From: G963720475 sp963720475
Lineage (GTDB): Bacteria; Actinomycetota; Thermoleophilia; Solirubrobacterales; Thermoleophilaceae
NCBI GenBank assembly: GCA_963720475.1
Contig: OY970394.1
Span: 2,046,001 to 2,110,000, forward strand
DNA: 64,000 bases
Reading direction: 5' to 3'
The number at the start of each line of letters is the position of its first letter. Positions within the stretch are counted from its first letter, which is position 1. The position numbers and the translations under genes are program-made. Below are positions 7,219-15,974 of the stretch, piece by piece. The notes beneath the pieces were generated by a model, which was not told where the DNA came from, ran no database searches, and saw only the letters and a program-made list of their open reading frames with translations.

Positions 7219-9456
7219 TCACACCTCGGCCCGCTCGAGCGTGACGAGGGCGTTGTAGTCGGGGATGCCCGCCTCGGGTGAGCGGCGCGCCGGGTCGAGC
7301 AGTGCGTTCCCCTCGGGCCAGTGGACCTGGAGGTTGCCCGGCTGGATCGGCGCGAGCAGGGCAAACCCGCGCAGCTCACCGCCGGCGCTGCGAACGACCA
7401 CTGCGTCGCCGTCGGCGATCGCGAGCCGCTCGGCATCGGCCGCGCTCACGAGCACCGCCTCGCGCGTGGCGCCGGTGAGAGCGTCGCGCCGTTCCTGGAC
7501 CATGCTGTTGAACTGCTTGCCGCGTCGCGTCGCGCACAACAGGCGGCCGTCGGGAGGGCGGGGGGACGCTGGTCGTACCGCGGAGAACTTCGCCTTGCCG
7601 TCTGCGGTCGGGAATTCGTCACCGTCGCAAAGGAGCCGGCCGCCGTACTGGAACGAGTCGCCGCCGGCCGCGAGCGCTCCGATGCCCCCGTACCCCGGAA
7701 CGACGCGCGCGATCTCTTCGCGCACCTGCTGGGTACCGGCGTACACCAGCGCGCGTGCCCGGTCGGGCCGCGTACGCCGCGCGAGCTCGAGGAACACCTC
7801 CCACTCGGGCCGCGCCTCACCGGCGCGCGGGCCCGGGATCTCGGGGCTGAGGACGACGCGCCGCTCGGTCGTCGTCTGCGTGACGCCTCCGGGGGTCTCG
7901 TAGCGCGTCGCGGCGGGCAGCACGAGGACCTGCTCGCCGGGCTCGACGAGCATCTGCGAGGAGGGGACGATGTCCATGTGGACACGCAGGGGAACGGCGG
8001 CGAGCGCCTGCTCGACCCTCTTGGGATCCGGCAGGACGTCGAGGAAGTTGCCGCCTGCGGCCATCAGCGCGTCGAGCCGCCCCTTCCCCGCGGCGTCGAT
8101 CATCTCCGGCGCCGTCAGCCCTGGCTCGACCGGGACGTCGAATCCCCACTCGGAAGAGAGAGCGGCCGCGGACTCGGGCGTCAGCGCTCCGCCGCCCGGC
8201 AGGGCGGTCGCGTAGCAGCCCATCTCGGCGCCTCCCTGTACGCCCGAATGACCGCGGATCGGCATCAGGCCGCAGCCCTCGCGTCCGACGAAGCCGCGCG
8301 CGAGCCCGAGATTGACGATCGCTCGCACCCCATCCTCGCCGCGCTCGTGCTGGGTTATCCCCATGCTCCAGACGAGCACGCCGCGCTCGGCCTCCGCGAG
8401 CATCCGCGCAAGCTCGAGCATCTCGTCGCGCGACGCCCCGGCCGCGGACTCGAGGTCCTCCCAACTCGCCTCCCGCACCGCCGCGAGGGCGTCATCCAGC
8501 CCAGAGGTCCGGTCCGCCACGAACCGCTCGTCCAGCCAGCCGTGTTCGGCGAGGTGGCGCAGCACGCCGCCGAGGAAGGCCGTGTCGCCCCCGGTCGCGA
8601 CGCCGAAGAAGCGATCGGAGATCCGCGTGCCGAAGAGCGCGCTCTCGACGCTCGACGGCACCCAGTAGCGCTCCATCCCGGGCTCGCGCAACGGGTTGAC
8701 CACCGCGACCTTCGTTCCCGCCTTCTTCGCGAGGTGAAGGTACTTCGTCATCACCGGCTGGTTGTTGGCGACGTTCGAGCCGATGAAGACGACCAGATCG
8801 GTGCCGATCAGGTCCTTGTAGGAGCACGTCGTCGCGGCGACGCCGAGCGCTTCCTTGAGCCCGAACGTGCTCGGCGAGTGGCAGACGCGCGCGGCGTTGT
8901 CGATTGAGTTCGTCCCGATCGCCCGTGCGGCCTTCTGCGCGGCGTAGTAGGTCTCGTTCGCGGTTCCGCGCGAGGTGAGGTAGAAGCCGAGCCGCTCCGG
9001 GGCGGAGGAACCGATCCGCGCGGCCGCGAGGTCGAGCGCGTCGTCCCACGAGATCCGGCGGAAGCCGCGGTCGACAGCTTCACGCAAGAGCGGGAACGGC
9101 AGCCGTCCGAGCGCGCGCAGCTCGGTTCCGCTCAGCTCGCGCAACGGCTCTACATCGGCGAGCGCGTCGTCGGCCATCGGCGGCATCGTGCTCAGCCGCA
9201 GCAGGCGCAGGCGGACGTTGCAGAGGTGGACCCCGTCGAGCGTCCAGTCGCGCAGTCCCTTCGTCCCGAGCGCGCAGCCGTCGCAGACACCTTGGCTGAG
9301 GATCCGCCACGCGTACCCGGCCTGGTCGCGGTTCTCCCACGCCGCCCGCGCGACCTCGCGGTAGTTGTTCGGGCGCTGCTCGCCGATGCCGAACGGCTTC
9401 CAACTCGCCCACAGACGCGGCGTCGGCCGCCGCAGGGGCTTGCGCAGCGCACCCAC
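7219..9456 (-). CDS. Molybdopterin oxidoreductase, FdhF/YdeP formate dehydrogenase-like
   Basis: A 745-residue bis-MGD molybdo- or tungsto-enzyme of the FdhF/YdeP-like branch of the DMSO reductase superfamily. Visible features: an N-terminal CDGC pair (Cys58, Cys61) with Cys79, a reduced cluster region rather than the classical four-Cys 4Fe-4S motif; NAARVCHSPSTFGL at 188-200, where Cys192 sits at the metal-ligand position of formate dehydrogenases (codon TGC, so not selenocysteine); LVVFIGSNVANNQPV; GHSGVQGGAEMGCY; and a C-terminal molydopterin-binding domain. Formate oxidation is inferred from family and from the divergent fdhD, needed for sulfuration of such enzymes; YdeP itself has no firm activity. 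GTG 9456 is the first start beyond the fdhD overlap. Confidence 0.88.
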   Translation of the reverse strand: MGALRKPLRRPTPRLWASWKPFGIGEQRPNNYREVARAAWENRDQAGYAWRILSQGVCDGCALGTKGLRDWTLDGVHLCNVRLRLLRLSTMPPMADDALADVEPLRELSGTELRALGRLPFPLLREAVDRGFRRISWDDALDLAAARIGSSAPERLGFYLTSRGTANETYYAAQKAARAIGTNSIDNAARVCHSPSTFGLKEALGVAATTCSYKDLIGTDLVVFIGSNVANNQPVMTKYLHLAKKAGTKVAVVNPLREPGMERYWVPSSVESALFGTRISDRFFGVATGGDTAFLGGVLRHLAEHGWLDERFVADRTSGLDDALAAVREASWEDLESAAGASRDEMLELARMLAEAERGVLVWSMGITQHERGEDGVRAIVNLGLARGFVGREGCGLMPIRGHSGVQGGAEMGCYATALPGGGALTPESAAALSSEWGFDVPVEPGLTAPEMIDAAGKGRLDALMAAGGNFLDVLPDPKRVEQALAAVPLRVHMDIVPSSQMLVEPGEQVLVLPAATRYETPGGVTQTTTERRVVLSPEIPGPRAGEARPEWEVFLELARRTRPDRARALVYAGTQQVREEIARVVPGYGGIGALAAGGDSFQYGGRLLCDGDEFPTADGKAKFSAVRPASPRPPDGRLLCATRRGKQFNSMVQERRDALTGATREAVLVSAADAERLAIADGDAVVVRSAGGELRGFALLAPIQPGNLQVHWPEGNALLDPARRSPEAGIPDYNALVTLERAEV

Positions 9457-9467
9457 GCGGCTATGTT
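9440..9467 (+). promoter_or_regulatory. Putative sigma70-type promoter of fdhD, leaderless
   Basis: TTGCGC (9440-9445), a 16-base spacer and TATGTT (9462-9467) lie in front of the fdhD GTG at 9476. Only eight bases separate the -10 element from the GTG, and no Shine-Dalgarno is present, so the transcript would start at or next to the start codon. The -35 lies inside the first codons of the divergent oxidoreductase. Pattern-based call without experimental support. Confidence 0.4.
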
Positions 9468-9475
9468 GCCACGCG

Positions 9476-10225
9476 GTGCGCGAGCGGATGTACAAGCGGG
9501 TCGAGCGCGAGGGCGAGTCCGACGAGGTCGCGGTCGAGGAGCCGCTCGAGATCCGCGTCGACGGCCGGCCGCTGGCCGTCACGATGCGCACTCCGGGGCA
9601 TGACGAGGAGCTTGCGCTCGGTTTTCTCTATGGCGAGGGGCTGATCGAGCGAGTCCACGCGGTTGGCGCGACGGAGGACCTTGCCGCCAACGTCGTAGAG
9701 GTCGAGGGCCCGCTGACGCGCGACCCGGGCGAGCGCAGCTTCTACACCTCCTCTTCGTGCGGGGTCTGCGGCAAGGGGGCGATCGAGGAGGTCGCCGTGC
9801 ACAGCGAGCTCGTGGCCCCGGGCCCGGCTGTTGCGCGCGCGCTGCTCGCGGCGCTGCCGGAGCGCCTCAACCAACCCGTGTTCGAGCGCACCGGCGGCCT
9901 GCACGCCACCGGGCTCTTCGATCCTGACGGCGAGCTCCTGCTCGCCCGCGAGGACGTCGGGCGCCACAACGCGCTCGACAAGGTGATCGGGCGTGCGTTG
10001 CTCGACGGACTCCTGCCGGTGCACCCGCGCCTGTTGTGCGTGAGCGGGCGGCTGTCGTTCGAACTGGTCCAGAAGGCTGCCGTCGCGGGGGCGCCGCTGC
10101 TGATCGGCGTCGGCGCGCCCAGCTCGCTGGCGATCGAGCTGGCGGCGGACCGCGGGGTGACGTTGTGCGGGTTCGCCCGCGGCGGCGGGCTCAACGTCTA
10201 CACGTGCCCTGAGCGGGTGGGGTAG
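9476..10225 (+). CDS. fdhD: Formate dehydrogenase accessory sulfurtransferase FdhD
   Basis: FdhD carries sulfur from a cysteine desulfurase to the Mo-bis-MGD cofactor, which formate dehydrogenases need for activity. The 249-residue product shows VEEPLEIRVDG near the N-terminus, the CGVC motif with the two sulfur-carrying cysteines (Cys95, Cys98) in SSSCGVCGKGAIE, LHATGLFD, EDVGRHNALDKVIG and a C-terminal GFARGGGLNVYT. Length is normal. GTG 9476 is preferred because a -10-like hexamer lies just upstream; ATG 9488 is the alternative. It is divergent from the FdhF-like gene with about 20 bases between starts, and a second molybdo-enzyme lies 1 kb further on; either or both could be its client. 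Confidence 0.95.
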   Translation: MRERMYKRVEREGESDEVAVEEPLEIRVDGRPLAVTMRTPGHDEELALGFLYGEGLIERVHAVGATEDLAANVVEVEGPLTRDPGERSFYTSSSCGVCGKGAIEEVAVHSELVAPGPAVARALLAALPERLNQPVFERTGGLHATGLFDPDGELLLAREDVGRHNALDKVIGRALLDGLLPVHPRLLCVSGRLSFELVQKAAVAGAPLLIGVGAPSSLAIELAADRGVTLCGFARGGGLNVYTCPERVG

Positions 10226-10233
10226 CGAAGCCG

Positions 10234-10254
10234 GCGACTCGGGTTTAGAGTCGC
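10234..10254 (+). repeat. Perfect inverted repeat after fdhD
   Basis: GCGACTC, a seven-base spacer, and GAGTCGC start nine bases after the fdhD stop. The hairpin has no following T run, so it is either a weak terminator for fdhD or a protein-binding site before the decapeptide-repeat gene. Function unknown. Confidence 0.4.
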
Positions 10255-10293
10255 AAGCGTAGGGCTGCCACGCACTCAACAGGGGAGGTTGAA

Positions 10294-11197
10294 ATGTTGA
10301 ACCGCATCTTCGCCCAGATCAGGCAGCAGTATCTGGGCTTCATAGCGCTGTGTCTCGTCGTCTCAGGCGGGACGGCGTACGCGGCGAACGAGTTCACCGG
10401 CGAGAACATCGTCGACGGGACGTTGACGGGCGCCGACGTCGGGGACCAGACCCTGAACACCGCCGACTACGGCATCGGTTCAGTGTGGGGAAGCCGGATC
10501 AAGGACGAGGGCGTGATCAGCTCGCACCTCGTCGACGGCAGCGTGACGCGCGACGACGTGGCCGACAACTCGCTCACGGGCGGGGACATCCTCACTCAAT
10601 CGATTACGGCGGGGGACATATTCCCCAACACCCTGACGAGGGATGAGATCGCCAGCGGGGGTGTCGACTCCGCGGAGCTCGACGACGACCTCGACGACAC
10701 GATCACCACGAACGACATCGCGTACATCCACGATCACCGCCGACGAGCTCAACGCCGTTTCGGTTGGCTCATCTGAGCTCATTAGCGACGCGGTCGGAGC
10801 ATCCGAGATCGCCAGCGGGGCGGTTGGCTCATCGGAGATCGCCTCCAGCGCGGTCGGCTCGGCGGAGATCGCGCCAGACGCGGTCGGGACGAGCGAGGTG
10901 GCATCGAAGTCGCTCGGCCTGAGCGACCTGTCGATCACGGTCCAGCAGGACAAGTCGATCAATCTCGACCAGTCGATCGCGAACAACGCCTGCTCGGGCA
11001 CGATCGACGAGGCTGCCACCGGCGCCGCGCCGGGCAGTATCACGGTCGTCTACCACGTGCGCGGGGCCGACGGCTGGTCGTTCGACGGCGAGGCGAACCC
11101 GGCTGCGGACGAGGGCCGCTACCGGATCTGCAACAACACCGGTGCGAGCGCGAACCCGCCGAACCTGTCGTTCAGCTTCCTGACGATCGCGCCGTAG
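10294..11197 (+). CDS. Secreted decapeptide-repeat protein, frameshifted
   Basis: Predicted secreted protein of unknown function, 300 residues after removing one base. The first 30 residues are a signal peptide (basic start, hydrophobic LGFIALCLVVSGG, TAYAA cleavage). From residue 31 to 130 it consists of ten back-to-back 10-residue units such as DGTLTGADVG, DGSVTRDDVA, TQSITAGDIF and PNTLTRDEIA, with small hydrophobics at positions 4 and 9. A second block has SDAVGASEIA, SGAVGSSEIA, SSAVGSAEIA and PDAVGTSEVA. A non-repeat C-terminal domain of about 90 residues contains two Cys. The two blocks are in different frames; one extra base lies between about 10725 and 10746. Shine-Dalgarno GGGGAGG stands before the ATG. 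A solenoid fold is inference. Confidence 0.7.
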
Positions 11198-11215
11198 GCG
11201 CGGGCTGAGGGCAAG

Positions 11216-13421
11216 CTAGGCCGGGGCGGGCTCGGCGGCGCGATCAGGCGCCGCCGGGTCCGCGGCCGGCTTGACCGGCTCGACGCGGACCGGGATCCCG
11301 TTCAGGAACGCCATCCCGGCAAGGCGTTCGAGGTCCTCGGGCTCGGAGCTGGCGAGCAGGTTGATGTTGGCGCCGCCGGCCTTGTTGGCGAGCTGCCAGC
11401 CGCCCCCGCGATGGCCCCAGCCGTGCGGCAGCGCGACCGCTCCCCGGCGTCATCTCGTCGGTGAGCTTGACCGGGACCTCGATCGCGCCCGGCCTTCGAG
11501 CTGAGCCGCGCGCTCGCGCCGTCGTCGAGGCCGACCTCGGCCGCGTCGTCGGGGTGGATCCGCAGCGCGTGCTCGCGCTCGCCGCGCATCAGCAGCGGCG
11601 CGTTGTGCATCCAGGAGTTGTGCGAGCGCAGCTCGCGCAGGCCGATCAGCCGCAGCGGGAACTCGGAGCTGTGGCCGTTGGACGACGACATCCGCTCGAG
11701 CTCCCCCTGGATCTGGATCGGGGCGAGCTCGAGGCGCTTCGACTTGTGGCGGATCTTCTGGAGCAGGATCCCGGTCTCGAGCTGGTCGCGGAGCACGATC
11801 CCGTGCGGCTCCTCGCGCAGGCGCTGGCGGTTGAGGCCGCCCCTGCGCAAGCCGAAGCGATCGCCGCCCTTTCCGCAGGCGGAGGAGGTTGTCCACCATC
11901 CGCTGGGGAGTCATGCGCACGCCGATCTTCGCCAGCCGCCGTAGCGCCGACATGCTGTAGGGCGCGACGCCGATCCGCCGCGCGATCTGGTCGATGATCT
12001 CCCACTCCTCGCGCGCCTCGCCCGCGGGCTCGACCACCGCGTCGGTCTGGTTGATGTACGGCGTCGCGTAGAAGGTGAGGAAGGCGAGCGGCATGTCGTC
12101 GCGCTCGAGCCAGGTCGTGCTCGGCAGGACGTAGTCGGCGTGCCGGTTCGTCTCGTTGACGTAGAAGTCGAGCGAGACGAACAGGTCGAGCTGCTCGATC
12201 GCGCGCTCGAGCGCATCGCCGTTCGGCACCGAGAGGACCGGGTTGCCTGCCGAGACGAACAGCGCGCGGATCTGGGTGTCGCCCGGCGTCTCGATCTCCT
12301 GCGGCAGGAGCGACGCGGGCAGGTTGCCGAGCACGTCGGGGAAGTCGCCGATGCGCGAGCGCGTGGCGTCGTAGGTGGCGAGGCCGATCTGCTCGGCGAT
12401 CTCGTCGAGCGCGATCGGCGGGTTGCCGAACACCGCGCCCCCGGGGCGGTCGAGCTTGCCGGCGACGGCGTTGACGGCGTCGAGCAGGAAAGAGACGAGG
12501 GTGCCGAAGCGCCCGAGGCACGAACCCGTGCGCCCGTAGGCGGCCGCGCCGGGCGCCGCGGCGAAGTCGCGCGTCAGCTGGCGGAGCTCGTCGGCGGGGA
12601 TGCCGGTGCGGCTCTCGGTCGCCTCCGGCGTGTGGTCGGCGACGAGCCGCTCGAGCTCGTCGGCGCCGGTCGCGTGGCGCCCGAGGAAGCCGCGGTCGGC
12701 GAGCCCCTCTTCGAACAGGACCTGGAGCATCGAGAGCAGCATCCAGGCGTCGGCGTCCGGGTTGATCGGCAGGTGCTCGTACGCGCGGGCGGTCTCCGAG
12801 CGGCGCGGATCCACGACGACGACGCGCCCGCCGCGGTCGACGATCGCGTTCAGCTGCTCGCGGATGCGCGGGGCGCTCAGCACGGAGCCGTGCGAGACGA
12901 GCGGGTTCGCGCCGACCATGAAGAGGAAGTCGGTTCGGTTGAGGTCGGGGATCGGGATCGTCAGCGGGCTGCCGTAGAGCAGCGCGCTGGCGGCGAAGCG
13001 GTTGTTGACGTCCTGTGAGCCGGCCGAGTAGTAGTGGCGCGAGCCGAGCCCGTCGAGGAAGCCCTTCGCCCACAAGCGTGTGGGAGTAGGAAAACGCGCC
13101 CGGGTTGCCCATGTACCAGGCGATCGAGTCGCCGCCGCGCTCCTTGTAGAGCCTGCCGAGGCGCTTGCCGATGTCGTCGAGCGCCTCCTCCCACGAGACG
13201 CGCTCGAAATCCCCGGCGGCGTTCCTTTTCAGCGGGTGGAGGACGCGGTCCGGGTCGTTCTGGACCTCCGTCATCGCGATGCCCTTGGGGCAGGCGTACC
13301 CCTTCGAGAGCGGGTGGTCGTCGTCGGGACGAAGCTGGGTGACCTTGCCATCCTCGACGGTGGCGACCATCCCGCAGAGCGACTCGCAGATACGGCAGTA
13401 CGTGACCTTCTGCTCAGGCAC
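11216..13421 (-). CDS. Molybdopterin oxidoreductase with N-terminal 4Fe-4S cluster, frameshifted
   Basis: Second DMSO reductase-superfamily enzyme, 733 residues when four single extra bases are removed (near 13074, 11866, 11488 and 11443). It has the classical N-terminal cluster motif with Cys9, Cys12, Cys16 and Cys44 (YCRICESLCG and GYACPKG), then VSWEEALDDIG, a region SQDVNNRFAASALLYGS that lacks a Cys or Sec at the metal-ligand position, the typical LFVSAGNPVLSVPNGD, and a C-terminal molydopterin-binding domain ending in LPHGWGHRGGG. Substrate unknown; formate is unlikely without the Cys ligand. GTG 13421 is the start, with its own promoter directly upstream. Nearness to fdhD hints at shared cofactor maturation. 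Confidence 0.8.
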
Positions 13422-13429
13422 CGCGGACG

Positions 13430-13460
13430 ATCATAACGCGGTTTGGCCGGGTGGCCAACC
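13430..13460 (-). promoter_or_regulatory. Promoter with overlapping palindrome before the second molybdo-enzyme
   Basis: Read leftward: TTGGCC (13458-13453), a 17-base spacer and TATGAT (13435-13430), eight bases before the GTG at 13421, so the mRNA would be leaderless. The -35 box lies within a near-perfect palindrome, GGTTTGGCC-GGG-TGGCCAACC at 13440-13460, positioned where a repressor or activator dimer could act. Both elements are read directly from sequence; their use is inference. Confidence 0.5.
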
Positions 13461-13472
13461 GCGGCGAACGGA

Positions 13473-14594
13473 CTAGATCCAGCCGCGCTCGGTGGCCATC
13501 AAGACCGCCTGTGCGCGGTCCACAGCGCCGAGCTTCGCGTAAGTGTTGTGGAGGTGCGTGCGGATCGTGCTCGGCGAAAGGCCGATCTCGAGCGCGATCT
13601 GCTTGTAAACCTTGCCCTCGGCGAGCAGGCGGAGCACCTCGACCTCGCGCGCCGACAGCGGGCACGGCCCGACGCGGCGGCGCGTCGTCGTGGGGTAGGG
13701 CAGCTCGTACATCACGGTGCGCAGCTGCTCGGGTGAGAGGCCGATGGTCCGGCTCACCTCGAGCATCGAGCCCGGATCCACCGGACGGCTCTGGCCGTAG
13801 TGGGCGAGCATGTCGGCCAGGCGGATCAGCGCCGCCTCGCCGCCTTCCTCGTCGGCGTGGTGGCGCTCGATCGCGCGGGCGAGCCGCTTCGGCAGGTTCC
13901 AGCGACGGGCGAGCACGCCGCCGACGACCGCGTGGTCAACACCGAGCTCGAGGCGCTCGCGGTGGACGCGCTCCTCGGGGGTCTGCGCGCCCGCGTGGAT
14001 CTCGTCCGGGTAGCCCGGGTAGGCGTGCAGCAGGGCGAGCTTGCCGACGTCGTGGAGGAGCGCGGTGACGAGCAGCTCGTCGCGGTCCGGGTAGTCGGTC
14101 TCCTTGGCGAGCCGGTCGGCCGCGCGCTGGGTGGCGACCGCATGAAGGCGGAAGCGCTCGGGCACCGCCTGCCAGGTGGGCGTGTGCTCGAAGAAGTCGA
14201 ACGTCCGCGTGCGGTTGGCGAGCGCCGCGACGCCGCTCGGGGTGAGGCGCTCGACGGCCTCGGGGATCGAGGCGACGCCCTGGCCGGTCGCGCCGTTCGC
14301 GATCCGCAGGACGGAGATGGCGAGGGCGACGTCGGACTCGATCGCGCCGACGAGGTCCTCGATCGACACGTTCTCCTCGCTGGTGAGATGCACGAGGCGG
14401 TCGCGGGATGCGGCGAGCGCCGGGAACCCCTCGAGCGCCTCGAACGCCGACGTCAGCCGGCGGCCGTGACCGAAGTCACGCTGCCGTCCGGGTGAGGCCG
14501 CTGCGGACCGCCTGCGCGGTGGCGCAGAGCTTGTCCTGTTTCTTGCTTGGGCACGCACGGTCAAAAGGTGTTCCCCGCTATCCACTATCGGCAA
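13473..14594 (-). CDS. HDOD-domain protein fused to a LuxR-type DNA-binding domain
   Basis: Putative regulator. An HDOD domain fills about residues 45-270: LEGFPALAASRDRL, ESDVALAISVLRIANGA, then LLVTALLHDVGKLALLH and LGVDHAVVGGVLARRWNLP with a trailing HH, so several metal-site-like HD residues remain. The last 65 residues form a LuxR/GerE helix-turn-helix: PLSAREVEVLRLLAEGK, YKQIALEIGLSPSTIRTHL, YAKLGAVDRAQAV. HDOD domains occur in signalling proteins without known catalysis; a DNA-binding output in the same chain makes this a one-component regulator. The N-terminal 40 residues look non-coding and no ATG exists; TTG 14594, GTG 14585 and GTG 14558 are candidates. Downstream of gltX by 18 bases. 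Confidence 0.82.
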   Translation of the reverse strand: MPIVDSGEHLLTVRAQARNRTSSAPPRRRSAAASPGRQRDFGHGRRLTSAFEALEGFPALAASRDRLVHLTSEENVSIEDLVGAIESDVALAISVLRIANGATGQGVASIPEAVERLTPSGVAALANRTRTFDFFEHTPTWQAVPERFRLHAVATQRAADRLAKETDYPDRDELLVTALLHDVGKLALLHAYPGYPDEIHAGAQTPEERVHRERLELGVDHAVVGGVLARRWNLPKRLARAIERHHADEEGGEAALIRLADMLAHYGQSRPVDPGSMLEVSRTIGLSPEQLRTVMYELPYPTTTRRRVGPCPLSAREVEVLRLLAEGKVYKQIALEIGLSPSTIRTHLHNTYAKLGAVDRAQAVLMATERGWI

Positions 14595-14612
14595 CCGCTT
14601 GATAACGCTTTA

Positions 14613-15968
14613 CTAGGACGGCTTCGCGGAGCGTACGCGCTCGAGCGCCTCGTCGATGCGTGCAAGCGACTCATCGCGCCCCAGCACAGCGAGCGACTCG
14701 AAGATACCGGGCGAGATGGTCGTGCCGCTGAGCGCCACCCGGATGGGCTGGAAGACCTCTTTGGGCTTGACGCCGAGGGTCTCGACGGTCGAGCGCAGCG
14801 CTGCCTCGATGCCGGCCTGGTCGAATGGCTCGACCCCGGCGAGCGCGTCACGCGCCTGTTCGAGACGTTCCGCGGCCCCGTTCCCCATGACCTTCTTCCA
14901 CGCCTTCTCGTCGGTGTCCTGGCGCTCGACGAGAAAGCCGGCGAGCGGCCAGAAGTCGGACAGCGTCTGCAGCTTCTCCTGGGCGATCTCGACGGCCGGA
15001 CCGAGCCCGCTGCGGTCGAGCCGCTGCTCGAGGCGGCGCGTCAGTTCCTCCGGCTCCAGCTCGCGCATGTAGCGCCCGTTCATCCAGCGAAGCTTCTGCT
15101 CGTCGAAGACCGCCGGCGCCTTGTTGACCCGGTCGAGCGAGAACTGCTCGACCAGCGCGTCCGTCGTGAAGAACGTCGTCTCGGCGTCGGCGCCCCAACC
15201 GAGCAGCGCGAGGTAGTTGCGGACGGCCTCGGGGAGGTAGCCGGCGTCCCGGAGCTCTTCGACCGAAGCGGCCCCGTGACGCTTCGACAGCTTCTTGCCG
15301 TCCGGCCCGTGGAGCAGCGGGAGATGCGCATAGCGCGGCACGGGCGCCTCGAGCGCCTCGAGCACCAGTAGCTGCTTGGGGGTGTTCGAGAGGTGGTCCT
15401 CGCCGCGCACGACGGTCGTGATGCCGGCGTCGAGGTCGTCGATCGCGACGGCGAAGTTGTAAAGGACAGAGCCGTCCGCGCGGGCGATCACGGGATCGTC
15501 GAGGTGCTCGTGCTCGAACACGGTCTCGCCGCGGATCACGTCGTCGACCGCGGTCGCTCCCTCGTCAGGGACGTGCAGCCGCACGGCCCCGGAGTCGCCC
15601 GCCTCGCCGCGATAGCCGCGCCCGCCGTGCTCGGCCTTCCACGCCTTCACGTCGTCCCCCGTCGCCTCCGAGCGGTATGCGTGACCGGACTCGAGCAACT
15701 GCTCGAGCGCCTCCCGATGGCGCTCCGCGCGCTCGGACTGGAAGACAGGCCCCTCGTCCCAGTCGAGCTCGAGCCAGCGCAGCGCTTCGAGGATCGCCTC
15801 GACGTTCTCGGGCGTCGAGCGCTCGCGGTCGGTGTCCTCGATCCGCAGGACGAGCATCCCTCCCTCGTGCCGGGCGAGAAGCCAGTTGTACAGTGCCGTC
15901 CGCGCGCCGCCGACGTGCAGGACGCCCGTCGGGGACGGCGCGAACCTCACACGCATGTCCGACGCCAT
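14613..15968 (-). CDS. gltX: Glutamyl-tRNA synthetase
   Basis: Class I aminoacyl-tRNA synthetase that charges tRNA-Glu (and often tRNA-Gln in actinobacteria, for later amidation). It shows RVRFAPSPTGVLHVGGARTA with the HIGH-type motif at the N-terminus, EDTDRERSTPE, and KLSKRHGAASVEELR as the KMSKS loop; the helical anticodon-binding region follows. Its 451 residues are slightly short but complete. ATG 15968 and ATG 15956 are both possible; homologues usually begin at the second. The start lies only six bases from the start of the divergent nfo, so its promoter must overlap nfo coding sequence; a TAGCAT hexamer sits six bases before ATG 15968 and covers the nfo start codon. Confidence 0.97.
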   Translation of the reverse strand: MASDMRVRFAPSPTGVLHVGGARTALYNWLLARHEGGMLVLRIEDTDRERSTPENVEAILEALRWLELDWDEGPVFQSERAERHREALEQLLESGHAYRSEATGDDVKAWKAEHGGRGYRGEAGDSGAVRLHVPDEGATAVDDVIRGETVFEHEHLDDPVIARADGSVLYNFAVAIDDLDAGITTVVRGEDHLSNTPKQLLVLEALEAPVPRYAHLPLLHGPDGKKLSKRHGAASVEELRDAGYLPEAVRNYLALLGWGADAETTFFTTDALVEQFSLDRVNKAPAVFDEQKLRWMNGRYMRELEPEELTRRLEQRLDRSGLGPAVEIAQEKLQTLSDFWPLAGFLVERQDTDEKAWKKVMGNGAAERLEQARDALAGVEPFDQAGIEAALRSTVETLGVKPKEVFQPIRVALSGTTISPGIFESLAVLGRDESLARIDEALERVRSAKPS

Positions 15969-15974
15969 GATCCG

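Noticed and set aside
7219..9456. Selenocysteine at the metal site of the FdhF-like enzyme
   Set aside because: The ligand codon is TGC, not TGA.
10725..10746. Programmed +1 frameshift in the repeat protein
   Set aside because: Same type of shift recurs in unrelated genes, so a consensus error is more likely; no slippery stop context or stimulatory structure is obvious.
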